Positions 35,501 to 49,087 are shown, counted from the first letter of the stretch. The stretch is DNA of 64,000 nt from Monarcha castaneiventris obscurior (GCA_026261815.1 JAMPIT010000856.1:7486001-7550000), one strand, 5' to 3'. The notes: a model not told the origin generated them from the sequence alone. Program-made: numbers and translations.

Positions 35501-37243
35501 GTGTGGTTGTGTCAGAGCAGAACGGGCTCCGGTGTTAGAGAGGGCTGGGTTGTTTATTGTGCTCCTTCCTAAAGCGTCAGAGAAAGTCTCAGTGCTGTTC
35601 CCATGACTGAGAAACTTTTTTAAAATAAAAACTTTGGCTATTTTTTGGTGATGTTTCAAAGTGTATTAAGAAAAATGTCCAGCTCAGGAAGAACAGGCAT
35701 CCACCAGAGAGGCGGATTTGAAGGTGTTCTGCTCTGTGCAAAAGTTGCAATTAAATAATCCCGAGCAGCATCAGCGTCTCATTTTTGTGACCTGCAGTTG
35801 TGGTGCAGCCATATCTACAAACCCTGCAAGTGACAAAACCCCACATTTTAAAGAATTGTAATTAAACATTTTGGAGCCCCACAGGGCAGGACGAGCTGTT
35901 GGTGGAACCTTCTGGGGTTCCTCTGACACCTGGTGTGTTTTCTCCCATGCACTGTTTGCACTGATTTTTCCCTGTATTTCCTGAAATTTTTAAGTTTCCT
36001 GGTGGTGTTTTTCTGTGTGTTGCTTTTTCCTTGTTGGAGTGAAAGTGAGGGCTGATCCTGCTCTTCTCCTGCTGGCAAGCCCCTGGCAGGTCTCTTGCGT
36101 TTCACTCAGCTGCTTTCATTCTGCTCTCACAAAGAGTGGATTTAAAAGAAAACCACTCACTCAGAAGGTAGAACTCATATGGTTTGTTAATGCTTCTCTG
36201 CCTTTCATCCCGTTTAATGGGATTCCTTGTTTTATCTCGTCATGCCGCGTTTTCCACACTGTGGTTTCCATAACGCGTCTCTGCGTCATCCTTTCTCCGT
36301 TTCTCCAAGCTTTGTTGTCCTTTGATTGATTGTTGCAGTTCAGCTTGATTTTGTATTTTATTTACTCCATATGTCCCCAAACATTTATCTGAGTTGTAAT
36401 AAGTGAATAACAAAGTGAGCAGGGGAAGAAGAACAGCTCGGGAGCAAAGCCGTGCATTCCAGTGCCAGGGTGGAGTGGGCTGGGAGCTGCTTGGATCTTG
36501 CTCTTAAATGTGAGGAGAGTGCATGGAGGAGTGTGGGGAATAGGGTGGGTTTTGGGGGACACAGCACTTGTGAATTAGTCCCTCCACGGCCAAAAGCTCG
36601 ATTTTAGGCAGTCGCTGTCAGGCTCAAAGAGAAAATTTCCCATCTCTTCCCCAGTGGAAAGTTGGCAGCTCCGCTCCCAGGCTGTGCTTACGGCGCTATT
36701 GCTGTTCAGAGGAATGGCTGCTGCTGCTCATCAGCCCACCCTTTTCTCCCCCCACATCAAACCACCCTTCTCTCCCACCCCACCATCCCACCCTTCTCTC
36801 CCTCCCTTGCTGAAATGGGGGTCCAAGGCTGGAAAGCCGCAGTGGCTGCGGAGCTGCCGGCCACTCTCCCCTTCAGCTGCTGCAGCCTGCACGGGCAAGC
36901 TCTGCCGAAGGTCACTGCCTGTCCCAAAGGAGGGTGAGGGTGTCCCATCTGACCTCTCCAGCCCTTATTTCCCAGCCTTCCTCAGCAGTAAAGAATGAGC
37001 CTGTTTGTCATATCAAATTACTGTTCTTTGCTTAGATACTGAAGTGAAGTTGGCATCTCTGTTTGCCAAAACTAAAAATGTCAGTTGAAATGTAATGATA
37101 GTTTTTTGCTTTGCAAAGGGCACAAAAAGCAAAACTCATGTGATTGCTGCCATTCACATTTATTTAAAGGATAGCTGTCATCAGGAAGAGCATCAGCAAC
37201 GTGTAATGTATTTTAGGAACCGTGACCAGTACAGAGATTCTGT
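32561..37243 (+). other. PKD1 intron 1, proximal part
   Basis: A+T-richer unique sequence with no recognised repeat. It holds a 233-codon minus-strand open frame at 34034-34735 of unknown status and a small C-rich repeat at 36736-36810. Confidence 0.65.
36736..36810. repeat. Short C-rich tandem repeat
   Basis: Copies of a cacccttctctccc-like motif, about four imperfect units, pyrimidine-rich on the sense strand of the PKD1 intron. Confidence 0.6.
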
Positions 37244-37643
37244 CACAGAATCACTGAATCCTGGAATAGTTTGAGTGGGAAAGGGCCTTAAAGATCATCT
37301 CATTTCACTCCTCTGCTATTGGCAGGGACATCTTCCTTTAGACCAAGTTGCTCCAAGCCCCATCCAACCTGGCCTTGGACACTTCCAGGGATGGGGCAGC
37401 CACAGCTTCTCTGAGCAGCCTGTGCCAGGGCCTCACCACCCTCACAGGGAGGAATTTTTTCCATATATCGAAGCTCAACTTTTCCTCTTTCAGTATGAAC
37501 CCATTCCCACATGTCCTCTCACTACAGTTCCTGATGAACAGTCCCTCTCTGACTTCCCTGCAGCCCTTTCAGATACTGGAAGGTGCTGTGAGCTCTCCAT
37601 GCAACCTTCTCCTCTCCAGGCTGAACTTCCTCAGCTTTCCTGA
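37244..37643 (-). mobile_element. CR1 fragment, about 400 bp
   Basis: Antisense CR1 starting 'cacagaatcactgaatcctg' and extending past 'cttctctgagcagcctgtgc' into the distal ORF2 region, ending near 'ctccaggctgaacttcctca'. The longest antisense copy in the window. Confidence 0.93.
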
Positions 37644-38519
37644 AAGATCACATCCTTTTTGATAATGTGCAGATAAGCAAAACACAGATAATTAAAACAA
37701 AGTGTGATATCCCTCAGTCAGCTGTTTCTACTGCATTAACAGCAAAATAGTTGTCCTCAGGTTAGGAACAGGTAAATCTCTTTGGCTTCCTGGCATCAGG
37801 CTTTGGAAAAACCTCACTGAGCTGAGCTTGGCGGTGAAGTTTCAGACGTGGCATATGGTCCTGTGTGATTCTGTTTAACCTACTGTCATGTTGAATGTAA
37901 TTAGCAGCCTGTAGTAAGGGATTGTGATAGGCTGGGTTGCTGACAGGACTTGATGTTCATTGACTCTGTGGTAACAGATCTCCCACCTACAGCATTTGTG
38001 GGTGTTGCAGTGTGGCCCTGCTGTCCCTGCAGGCTGGGGCTGTGGGTGCCCTGCGGCAGCGCAGGGTTGGGAGCCGGTGGGATCCTCTTTTCTCACTGCA
38101 GTTGTGTTGGCAGATGCTCTGAAGGACCATGGGGACAGGGCTGTGCTCACTCTGCCAGCAGCCACAGCCTGCAGCAGCTCGTTTTTGACGAGCCTGCAGG
38201 ACAATCTGGAGTGACACGGATTCTGGATCCGAGCCACCACTCAGCCAGCCTGTTCCTATTCATCCAAAATTGTCCCTGGCCGCCACACCATGGCCTTGTT
38301 TCTCCCAGTGACAGCTGGGCAGCTCGTTTTCTGCCAGCCTGTACAGGCAACTCCTTGCGTGGAGAAGCGCGTTGGGCTCTGCGCGGTGGAATTTGTGTGT
38401 CTGTGATGAAGTCACAGGATCTAATCACTGGTCTAAAAGGGACATTTCCAGGGTGGGGTTTGTAGCCCTCCCAGAGCCTGTGCCCACCTCCTTGGACAGA
38501 CCTTCTGGTCCTTTAAAGG

Positions 38520-38801
38520 GCTACAGGAAAGGGGAGAGGGACTTGTGATGAGGGCGTGGAGCGCCAGGACAAGGGGGAATGGCTTCCCACTGCCAGAGGG
38601 CAGGGATAGATGGGATACTGGGAGGAAATTGTTCCCTGTGAGGTTGCCTGGAGAAACTGGGAGTGTCCAAGGCCAGGTTGGACAGGGCTTGGTGCACCTG
38701 GGGATAGTGGAAGATGTCCTTGCCCATGGCAGGGGGTGGCACTGGATGAGCTTTAAGGTCCCTTCCAACCCAGACCGTTCGGCGATTCCCTGGTTCTGTG
38801 G
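38520..38801 (+). mobile_element. CR1 fragment, about 280 bp
   Basis: Sense copy: 'acaagggggaatggcttccc' near the start, 'gtccaaggccaggttggaca' in the middle and 'ccttccaacccagaccgttc' near the end. Confidence 0.92.
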
Positions 38802-41800
38802 TACTTGCAGATCCCCAGCAATGGCCTCCTCACAGCTCCATTGCAACATCCCCTGGCAGCACCTCAGCCCTGGCTCCCACAGGATCCATGCTGCTGCTCT
38901 GGGCTCCTCTGTCAGGGACAGGACCTACGCAGATCCAGAGGCAAAGGAGCAGTTTTCCCTGCAGGGACAGGCAGCGACGCCTCTCCTTCGTCCCTCTGGC
39001 CTGCGGGCTTGCATGGGATCCTGTGACCCCCTTTCCCAGCTGGTCGGGGACTCTGGTCCTGCTGGGAATGGGTTAAACAGGCTCCATGGTCCGGGAGCGG
39101 TGGGAGTGGCGCTCTAAAAAGAGGACCCAGGGTGTGGGTTGAGTCCTCTGGAGGGAGGAACCCGAGGAACGGCTAAGCCTGGGAAAGCAGAGCCCAGCCG
39201 GATTGTGTTGGCCAAAGCTGAGCGTTTCTCTCTCAAACCACGCCTCGGGAAGGGGGTGGAGTGAGGCCGGGCTGGAGCTGCGGATTTTGGTTTAGGGCAG
39301 GTTGGTGAAAGCATCTGTGTCCTGTCCCGGGAGATTCTTGGACTGACACAGCCCCAGGGTGGTGAGCTGGAGGGATGATCCCTTGATCCCTAAAACCGTG
39401 ATGGGAGCACGTGAATCCCTGTGAGAGCTGGGGAAAAAAATCCCGTGATCCTTTTTTTTTTTTTTTTTTTTTGTGTATTTTTGTAGTACAAAAATGTTGC
39501 TTGAAGAAGCACTACAGAAGTGCCTATTTTTGTACCTCTCTGTTCACCCGCTCGCCTCACAGCTGGCTGGATGTGTGTTAGGGGTTGAATGCAGCCTTTC
39601 CATGTGTGGCTTGGAAAATCCAGCTGTTCCATTCCTGTCTCTGCTGCCCGTGCTCCCATATGCCGCATTTCCAAGAGCAGGATGCTCATCCTGGCACAGG
39701 GGCCTTGGGCTGTGCATGGGGGCCCTGTGGGGCGTTGTGGCTCTTGGGTGTTTGACTGGGGCTGTCAGGAGAGGTGCCAAACAAGCCTTCCCTGGCAGAG
39801 GATGCTCATGGCCCCAGTGTGCAGCCCAGGGCTCGCACCCAGCATCCTGCTGGCAGTGGGGCCAGCGCTGTCACTCTGGGAGTGTTCACGGGTTTTCCCT
39901 CCTGGGTTGCTCCTGTCCTGGCCCTTCCATTGGCAGGGGCCGTGTGGCTGTTTGGGAGCACAGGGGACCATCCAGCCACGCTCTGCAGCTGGTGCCAGGC
40001 CCTCTGTGGGGTGATAAGAACAATAATCACGGGCCCCATTCCATGCCACGTGCTCCCAGCACAGTGCATGTGCCACATTTCCTCTCCTGGGGCTTGGAGA
40101 GCTGAGGGAGCAGCTGGAAATCACAATGGGATGCAGAGTGGAGCCTCTAAGAAAAGTGTTGCAGCCACATTCCTTCCTCTTTGCTGTGCTTTGTACTCCC
40201 TCAGACACCTCTGCTTAAGCTGTGTTGTTCCACCAAAAGAAGAGTGGGGCAGGGTTTTTAGGATGGTGACTGCCTTGTCACCTCCAGGCAGATCTCAGGG
40301 GCACAGGGGACCTGGTGAAAGGCTCTGAGCCCTGGCGGAGCCTGTGCAGACAGTGTCGTGCTGCTGGGATTGCAGAGCCGGCCCTCAGCAGAGTTGGGTT
40401 TCACCCCTCCCCAGATGAAAAAAGGTTTGGAAAGCCTTCTGGAAAGAGTGAGTTTGCAAAGGAGGAGTTTGGATATGGAAAGAGCAATCAACTGGCACCT
40501 TTCATGTTTCGTATTACTGTTCCAGCTCTGGGATCTCATAGATTGGTGTAGGCACCGTGAAAGGGCAGCTCTTACCTGAGACCTGCGTGTGATCCAGGCA
40601 GTCCTGTGAAAGCATCAGCTTGGAATATGGGCACTCGCCTTTGAGGTTGGCAGAGCTGCTGCCATTCCAGTCTCCTAAATTATTCCAGCAGGACGTACAG
40701 TGACTCCTCAGTGATTTGTGTCGCAGAACTGCCCTCGCACCTAAGCAAAGCACGATTAAAAAGAAATCTTCTATTCCCTAAAGCAAAACACAGCGCTCAT
40801 CTGAAATGTGATGCAGAGTGATTCCCTGGGAGAAGAGTTTCCATTGGAAAATATCTTGGCTCCCGACCAGTGCTCTGTGAAGCAGTCATAGAGGACAGCT
40901 CGTTATTGCTACCTGGGTGATTTTCTGGAAGAGGGCTGCTAACATAAGCAGGAGTTGGTGAAGCCATTAGTCAGGATCCCACCTCAGTTCCTTCGCTACA
41001 CAGCAAAAAGAAGATTCCCTGTCCTCTCAGACTCTGGAGGCGACTGCAAGTAGAGAGCCACTGCCATGAGCAGAGTGGCGTTGGCCAGAGATTCATAAGT
41101 AATGAATTAAATCTGTGCAGAGCAAAGGTTTCTATCGGAGTGTGGGAACATTATTTTACTCCTACGGAGGGAAAACATGAAGTCAGTGGCTTTACAGACT
41201 GAGCTCTGTGACCTCTGATTGCATGGATTGGTGCAAAGCTTGGATCAGAAGTCTTAAAAAAATTAGCGTAGACAAAACTGAGGTGGGAAAACAAAAGCTA
41301 GAAGAGGCCAAGGGTTAGACTTTGTCAGTCCCTGAGTTGTGTTAAGAAAATTCACTGTAGCTGGTATCTGTGCTGGATTGTGTTCCTACAGCAGTAAGGA
41401 AGGGCTTTACTTGAAGAAAATTGAAAGGAAAGGTGCTGCTCCTGTGTACAGGAAAGCTGTGTAGGGCATAGCACAGATCAGGCAGCAGTGTGGAGCCAAA
41501 GCTCAAGCTGTCTGGGTGGCACTTGAGGTTCTGCAGGGCTGACACAACATAATTCCCAAGGTTTAATCGAGAGGGAAGACACACCCTGCTTTCTGCAGGG
41601 AGTGCCAGGAGCATCACTGGTTCCTGACTCTGTGTTTCATACAACGCAAAAGAATAACTTCAGTAGCCCAACAGCCAGACCCTGAACTCCGGGCTCCAAA
41701 GCCCTCACTGTGCTCTCTCTTGTCACTCCCTGCATCCAGTAATTAACCATTACTTGGAAAGCTCTGTGCCTTTCCAGTGTTTGCAGGACAGTGAGGTGTC

Positions 41801-42227
41801 AAGGTAGCAATGCCTTGGCCTTGGGCAGTTTAATTTCTGGTTACTTGCACCGATTGAATCTGATACAGCCACAAATTTAAGTGGCATTAACTTGGATTTA
41901 CTTTGCTTTGCATATAGTGCCCCATGCTGTGCAGCCAGTCAGATGGGGAAATTTCCCTTGGGCATAAGTTAGTCTTTGCAGCAATTGAGCAGTTAATTAC
42001 AGCTGGCCATCAGATCTCTAAAACAAGCCAGCAGAGCTCTGTGTTCCTGTGGATTAGCCAGACACATCCAAGTCTGTAGCTTGATCCCATAACTTCAGCG
42101 AGAACTGAGAGAGTTTGGAAATTCATCTCCAGCACCCCACTCTCACAGGACCTGCAGCTTCCCCTGAAGCAGATCCACTCTGGCTGCTTGAGAGAGACAT
42201 TTCATAAGTCATCAGAGGATCTTCTTG
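38802..42227 (+). other. PKD1 intron 1, 38.8-42.2 kb
   Basis: Unique-looking intron. Only the poly(T) run at 39452-39472 stands out. No gene or mobile element was recognised. Confidence 0.6.
39452..39472. repeat. Poly(T) run of 21
   Basis: An uninterrupted stretch of T after a short gggaaaaaaatc motif. It could be the poly(A) tail of a minus-strand retrocopy, but the sequence to its right does not resemble any gene I recognise. A plain homopolymer is the simpler reading. Confidence 0.9.
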
Positions 42228-42298
42228 CAGAATCCCAGAATCATTTAGGTTGGAAAAGACCTTCAAGCTCATTGAGTCCAACCTGTGGCCGATCCCCA
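42228..42298 (-). mobile_element. CR1 3' tail
   Basis: Antisense: 'cagaatcatttaggttgga', then 'aagaccttcaagctcattga'. Terminal 70 bp only, from a subfamily ending in the shorter 'ttgagtccaacc' form. Confidence 0.85.
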
Positions 42299-43452
42299 TT
42301 TTGAGGATGGGCAGCCCATCTCTGCATCCTCCTCTCACAGGTGGGTGCTGTGATCAGCAGCACGGGACACCTTTAGCTCCCTGTGCAGACTGACCACAAT
42401 TCCTCTGTTCCCACAGAGCAGGAAAAGCTGCTGTGGAGCTGGTGTTCCATTTCCTGGCTTGCTCTGCAGCTCCTGGAAGCTGCTGGGTTCTGCAGCAGCC
42501 ATGGAGGCTGTGTGCAAGGCCAGGAGTAGCTTCCTTCTGTCCTCCCCTCGGCAGTGAGGGAAGTGCAGTGCATACCTTGGTTTGGGAAGAAAGCCGAGCT
42601 ACTGGGGGCAGTGTTGTCTAAGAGCTGGAACGCGGAGGGGGAAGCAGGACTCCTGCTTTTGTTTTCAGTTTGACCCTGGTGGTGTGGGCTGGGCTGTCAG
42701 GGATTCCTCTGCATCCCTCTCCCTGGCTGAGCAATAGGGCTGGGGCTTCATTGCCCCGCGAGAGTATTGTCCTGGCTATTTATGGGAATTCAATGCTTGT
42801 GGAGTGCTTCAGTGCTTGGCTGCTGGATAAGTGCCCTGGATTTGTAATTCCTGCTTGCCTGGTGCTCTGCCATCCTCATGAGGAGGCAGTAAAACATTCT
42901 GTAGCAGCTCTTGGGAAGGTGAATCTTCAGGCTGAGCAAGGGGAACATCGGGGCAGCAAAAAAGAGATGTGGACTCTCTTTGACAGGTACCCTTGGTCCT
43001 GTCTTCCCACCCCTGCTGGTGCTTCAGCCTCTTCTTCCTCATCCTCAGAACCAAACACAGCCCAGTGCTTGGGGGGTACATCCCAAGTGGCAGGTACTGG
43101 AGCCAGCAGGATCCCACTGTGGTCCCACTGGAGAACCATTAACTTTGCTTTTAAAGCATGTGGAAAAAAAAAGGAAAAGTTTTGTTTTCTGCCGAACTTA
43201 TATTTTTTGTTCAGGGCAGAACCATCAGTTTCCCAAACAGAGACATCCCAGCCCCAGATGGGATGTCAGCCTTGTGTCTACTGCAAGGGAGCAGCTCCTG
43301 AGAGGAATGTGGCTGCATTTCAGTATTCCCACTGGAGTTTGAGCATGGCAGGGATGGCTCCAGTCCTCCTTCTGGCTGCGGCTCTGCTCCAGCACTTGTT
43401 TATTTTAACTTCTTGGGGTCCTAGTTCTGGCTGGCTCACAGGCTGTGTGACA

Positions 43453-43684
43453 GTAGAATAATGGAATAACAGAATTGTTAAGGCTGGAAGAACCCTCCAA
43501 TATCACTGAGTCCAACTATTCCTCCAGCACTGCCAGGGCCACCACTAATCATGTCCTCAGTCATTTCTTGGACACCTCCAGGGATGGTCACTCCACCACC
43601 TCCCTGGGCAGCCCCTTCTAATGCCTGACAACCCCTTCATGAAGAAATTCCTGCTGATGTCCAACCTGAACCTCCCCTTCCTGT
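43453..43684 (-). mobile_element. CR1 fragment, about 230 bp
   Basis: Antisense: 'gaataacagaattgttaagg' through 'gacacctccagggatggtca' and 'cctccctgggcagcccctt' to 'tccaacctgaacctcccctt'. A distinct, older-looking subfamily. Confidence 0.9.
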
Positions 43685-45573
43685 TTTTCAGCTGGGTGAG
43701 GCTGTAAGAGCTCCATGCACAGAGTTAGGGAGGTGCCTGAGGTCACACAGGGAGTTTGTGTCCCAGCCCAGCCCTGAGCTCTCCCAGCGTTCTGAGGTGC
43801 AGCTGAGTGTGACAAACATGTGGGTTAGCACGTGGGGCCGATGTGATGTGAAGGTCCTGCAGTGTGAGATGATGGGCTGGGGCTGCTCATGGATCCAGCT
43901 GCCCCTGGAGCATCTTCAGGCTGGCAGAGCTGCATCCCCTGTCCTGTCCTGGCCCCAAGGGCAGCACAGCACGGCTGAGATGTGGATTGGTTTGGAGTGG
44001 GAGTAGCAATAGCTGGTCACTGCAGCCCTTTGCCTCCCTCTGAAGAGCTGGCCCTGCTCCTGGTGGCCCTGGAGGTCTGTGCAGAGACTGTCCCTCCGTG
44101 GTGACCTCCAGGCAACAGGATTCATCTGGTGTGACAAGGGGAGCAGCATTTTGTCGTGGATCTGTGCCGGGGTTCTGGATTAATCATTACTGCACTTAAT
44201 GGTTTGTAACTCAAAGCTAGAACCGTCCACATCACCTGAGGACTCTGCACACCAGACCAATGGGGATCAGGTGCTGGCACAGCTCTGCTGCCCAGAACTG
44301 GGGCTCCCAGGAGGCGTGAGGGAATGGAGGCAGTGGTTAATAGGTAGGATGGAGTTAATCATTCACTGAATTCCTCAGCTACAAACTCTCTCCTCAGTAT
44401 TTTTTCTGGTGCTGTTGCTGGAAAGGAAATGGGGGTATGTGAAGCAAAACCACACTTAACAACTCGCAGTAGCCCTGGTGTGTGCAGGATTTCTTGCCTT
44501 GTGCTGAGGGTGGAGCTCCCCTCTGAGAGGAGATGCTTGGATGATCTGGTAGAGCTGAGCAGTGCTGGGATATTCGATACATCTGCACCTTTCACTTCAG
44601 ATGCCTGGGCCAGGCCCTGGAGAAGGAAGTGTCTGGACTTTCACCTGCCCAAGACCCACGAAAGATCTGTATTTTTCTCACAGTAGTCAATCACCAACAA
44701 CTCAGACAAAAGTGGGAGAACTTATCTTAATTAACAAAATTGCAAAGGTGCAATTACTTAAAAGAGTCCAGCTCTGCCATCCAAAACACGAGTCAGCTAC
44801 CTCTCATAAATCTTGAGATTAAAAAGAAACAAAAGAAGGCCAGGTGCTGGTGCCCTCTGTGTTTTGGGCCTGAACTCCCACGTAGGAGGCATCTGGAAGC
44901 ATCTGTATCTCTCACTGAGGAGATACAGAGGAATAATAGATTTCAACAAAATAGAAGGGAAAGAAAAAGTAGGGATTATAATTTAATGACGTGATTCCAG
45001 GAGACAAGAGAACCCACCACTTCTTTTAGGACAAGACTGAGTGTATCTTCTAATTCTTCTTTTTGGGGTAAAGATGTGTCACGTAGATCCGCGTACTATA
45101 GGACCAGGTACGGGAATTTTTCACATGTGAGTGAAAAATAAGCCAGTTGGTGTTAGTCATGCTGCAGAATGTATTAGCAGTTCAACGGTGGCCTTAAACA
45201 CCAAGTGGGATCCAATTTAAACCCATAAAAGTGAGGAAGTCTGGACTTGGAGCCTGTTCTTCTACCTGTGTACGCAGCCGTGCATGGAGTAGCTGTGGCA
45301 TAAACAGCTTAGGAAGGCGTTGAGATTTCTTTTTACTTCATTAAACAGTTGTCATTTGTTTCCAAGCATTTGATTTTATTGCTCCTCCTGTTTCACTCAG
45401 CAGGAAATTAAAAAAAAAAGCAGCCCAACACACAAGAAACAGATGCAAATTTTTATTTGCTCAAATTCAGCCGAATGTAGGAGCTGGGGCTCCGGGTTGC
45501 TGCACAAAAATGTCTTAATGTCTGATGATTCTGAATGTAATAAGAATATGTGAAATCCATGCTTAGGCCTCTG
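43685..45573 (+). other. PKD1 intron 1, 43.7-45.6 kb
   Basis: Nothing recognised apart from A-rich short runs near 44820-44990 and 45410-45420. Confidence 0.6.
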
Positions 45574-45621
45574 AGGTGGTGATCTTAGAGGTCTTTTCCA
45601 GCCATGATGATTCTATGATTT
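45574..45621 (+). mobile_element. CR1 3' tail, very short
   Basis: 'gatcttagaggtcttttcca' followed by an octamer-type tail 'gatgattctatgattt'. Confidence 0.8.
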
Positions 45622-45742
45622 GCCATTTTATGTTATATGGGAACATCAGTCATGAGTACAAAACTCTTTCTGCAGTTACAGCACAGGCCGAGCATGGACA
45701 AAAGATGATTATCTTGCTTCTAGTGCCTTCCAGTCCCTCTTC

Positions 45743-45889
45743 CCATCCCTGGCAGTGTCCAAGGCCAGGTGGAATGGAGTTCTGAGCTACCTGACCTAGT
45801 GGAAGGTGTCCCTGCCCATGGCAGGGGGTGGATCTGGATGATTTTTAGGATCCTTTCCAGCCCAAACCATTCTGTGATTCTGCAATTCC
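45743..45889 (+). mobile_element. CR1 3'-end fragment
   Basis: Sense copy: 'gtccaaggccaggtggaatg', 'gcccatggcagggggtggat' and tail 'ccattctgtgattctgcaat'. The 336-codon plus-strand frame at 45769-46779 begins inside it. Confidence 0.92.
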
Positions 45890-46644
45890 CTTCATCCGCT
45901 ACCAGCCTCAGCATCATCCCTCTACCCTGTAGGAGCTGGAGAGCTGCCCTCTCTGTGGAACACCCAAAATGCCAGATGCACTCCAGAGCCACCCCTTGCC
46001 CTCCCGAGTCCTTGCCAGGCTGTCAGAAGGGTCTCAGCCCTCGTGGTCGCTCTGTGCGTGTGAGGCTGTGCTCTCTGGGGCTGCTCTGCTTGGGAAGCGC
46101 TCGCCAGACAGGGCAGGAGGCAGCTCTCAGAGTTTTCTTGGCAGGAGGGTGTGGAAAATGTTGGAAAGGAAAAATGGAGCTCAAGCAGTCTGCAGCCCTG
46201 TCTGCCTCGGGATCAGAGGTGTGCGCGAGGCTGGGGAGCTGTGTTCCTCACGCTCCTCCATCCCTGCGCATTCCCTGCTCTGCTCCCAAGGCCTGCGTGC
46301 TCCAGATTTTATTTTATTGTGAGGAAAACAGTAGCTCTTTGGTAGCCTCTCAAGGGGTAAGATGGGGCAGACAGACTGCTTATTGGGAAAAGCCTTGGGG
46401 TCTTTGTGTTGCTGACCTCTGGTGTGACACAGAGCAGTGGCAGAGCAGTGCCTGGCGTGGGCTGGGGCTGTTGGAACAGGCACGACTGAGCAGCGATCCC
46501 AGCATGACTGAGCTGGAAAGGGACCTGTTTTGTCTTTTGGTGCACGACCCAGGAGCTTTTCTGACCAGAGGTGCCCGGGCTGTGGTTTTCCCGTCTGTTT
46601 TCCGGCTCGGTGCTCTGGGCTGGGTGACAAGGCAGGGATCAGTC

Positions 46645-46700
46645 ACAGGTTGGACTCATCGGTGTTGGAGGGCTTTTCCAACCAGAGCAGACCATGGATC
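46645..46700 (+). mobile_element. CR1 3' tail, diverged
   Basis: 'aggttggactcatcggtgtt' then 'ggagggcttttccaaccaga'. The tail is degraded. Confidence 0.65.
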
Positions 46701-49087
46701 AGAGTCATCCTCACACCAGCAGCATTGTGGAGGATTCAGTTCTTGCCCTGTGCCATCCTTTTTCCTCATGCACTGGTGATCCTTCTTGCCTTGTTAGGCT
46801 GAGCTGTGATGCTGGATTACACCACTCAGAGCAGTGCCTGTGGTGGGTTACATAATCCTCGTGCACGGAGCCTGCTGCAGTGAGGCAAGTCAGTAATGTC
46901 CTCTTGGATCTGAGAGCAAGAGGGGTGCTATGGAAACCTAACTTGTTATTATTATATGGGAACGAAATTTATTATTTCGCTCTTCTGCCTCAGTTTGTGA
47001 TTACACCATGGAGCAATTTTTAGCCTTGGCAAGAAGGTGGTTTAGCATAAGACCAAAGATGCAGCTTAACTCAGTGTCTGCTGTAAGTCTTGAGAACGAT
47101 GCTGTGTCTGAGAGAACTGGGCAAATTCTCCTTCTGCCAGCAGGGCTGATTTATGAGTGTCATCTTTCTTGACGTTGCTGTGGTGTCCAAAGTTTACCAA
47201 GGATGTTTACCCAAACCTTCCAGAGTGTCTGTGTAGAGCCTGAGGAGGGATCAGGCTGCTCTTATGTGTCCCGCTGATCCGAGCCTGCTTTGGGAGCCTT
47301 CCAGTCCCCGCGGGGCTCGGAGCAGAGCCGTGGCTGGTGCTGAGCACAGAGCACACTGCGTGCCCCAGCTCCTTGGGGCACTCTGTCTGTACCATTTTAT
47401 TTGTCTTGGCCTTGCCGTGGTGTTTCCTTGCTCTTCTTTCCCTTTTAAACAAAACAGATTTGCTGGTGGTTTGTGTGCACTGCAAGCACCCTGTTACACA
47501 ATCACCCTTGTGGGTTTCTGAAGAATAGGGGAGAGTAATTTTGGATTTAATCATTAAACTGAGGCACAGTCCAAGACAGTTGCCTGAACCTGAAGTGAAG
47601 CATCAGCCTCCCCAGAGACTCCTCAGCCAGTACTGTCCATGTTTGAGTCTCCCTATGCCAGGGAAGGGGCTCAGCCTTGGGCTTCTGTTTTAACCAACAT
47701 CAAGTGAAACAGCAACAACAAAATCAATCTGTTTTATTGTAGGAAAAGAAAATCCATGAACTGTAAGGGATGTGACTGTCTCTTTTTTAAGATGTTTGTG
47801 TTTGTCCTTTCTTGGTGTGTGCTTCACTGTGTGATGTGTGGGGACTGTGGGTGTTAGACTTACCTGTTGTAGCAGTAAACACCTGTAGGTCAGGTAAATC
47901 ATCACAGGACCTGCTCTGGGGAACTTTGGAAAAACCCTGAATTGAGGTAGATTTAAACTGACTGATTCAGAAAAGATTTCTGAGAGGAAGAATCAGTACC
48001 AGCGTCAGTCCCAGCATGTCCTTGTGTGGGGAGTAGGCAATAATTTACGTATTTAATATTATTTAATATTAAATACATAAATATTAATATTATTTAATAT
48101 TAATATGTATTATATATTTAATATTTCATATATTTTCTGTACATATTGACCTGGAAAGGAAATGTCTCTTGGCTTTGCATATGCAAAGAAAAAGAGAAGA
48201 ACCAGCACAAACAAGGCCCATGAAGCTGCCTCAGCCTTACTCTGAGTTCTCCAAAGGAATGGAGTGTTCCAGCCTTGTTCTAGTCCTATACAGGAGGGAA
48301 TGGCCAACCCTGGCTGGCTGAACCCCAGCCTGGGATGTCTTACCAGCTCATGGCAGATGGAGAAATCAAACAGGGGACTTTGGGATGTGCCCTGTCCTTG
48401 TCAATGTGATGAAGAAATCAGGGGAAAAAATGTCGCAAAAACTGCAGGGAAGAGCTGCTTGCCAGAGAGATGGAATAATTAAAGAAAAAGGGTGGCTGTA
48501 GTAGAAGGAAAAATGCTGATTGTGAATCATCAACTGTCCGTGACTTTCCTGCTGTAAAAGGTTGAATGGTCCAGGCTGTGTATTTGTGCTGGCAGTGAGA
48601 GATCTCTACAATAACAGCCGTACCCTGTTTAGCTTTGCTACTATTTGGAGAATCTGTGCCAGGACTTATTGGAATCCCCCAGGCAGGCGTTTAGAAGATC
48701 TTTTAAAATTGGTGGGGCTATGGGATCAGAAACCCTTGCTTGGTCTCCAGAGAAATTGGCTTTGTTTAAAAACAAAATCCGTAGTAGGATGCTGAAGTGT
48801 GTGAGATGTTTCATATGGCAGCGTTTAATGGGATCAGGAAAGGGATACCTCCCAGTAGTATTTGCAGGTATTAAATCATTAAGAAGATTAGCAGAGTTGC
48901 AAGACCTTTCTTTTTTTCCTCTAGACAGTTTATTCCACATAATGATGTTCTTATAACAGGATTAGAGGCCTTGGTCCTGTGAGAGACAGGAACAGGCACC
49001 GTAGTGATCCTCCCTTTAACAAATCCCTGACGGGATTGTAGTCTGAAGTGAATGGAATTATCCTTTCTCTGATTCCTCACAGAAAAA
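46701..49087 (+). other. PKD1 intron 1, 46.7-49.1 kb
   Basis: No gene or mobile element was recognised. Contains the AT-rich palindromic stretch at 48045-48135. Confidence 0.6.
48045..48135. repeat. AT-rich palindromic low-complexity stretch
   Basis: About 90 bases almost entirely A and T with repeated aatatt/taatatt motifs, self-complementary over much of its length (for example aatattaatatt). Confidence 0.85.

Noticed and set aside
39430..39500. Poly(T) run as the tail of a processed pseudogene
   Set aside because: The sequence to the right does not resemble any gene on the minus strand and no target-site duplication was evident.
42670..43461. 263-codon plus-strand open frame
   Set aside because: Ends in a CR1 tail and includes low-complexity Ser and Lys runs. 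No family resemblance.
45769..46779. 336-codon plus-strand open frame
   Set aside because: Begins inside a CR1 tail, runs through another CR1 remnant near 46645, and has no recognisable domain.
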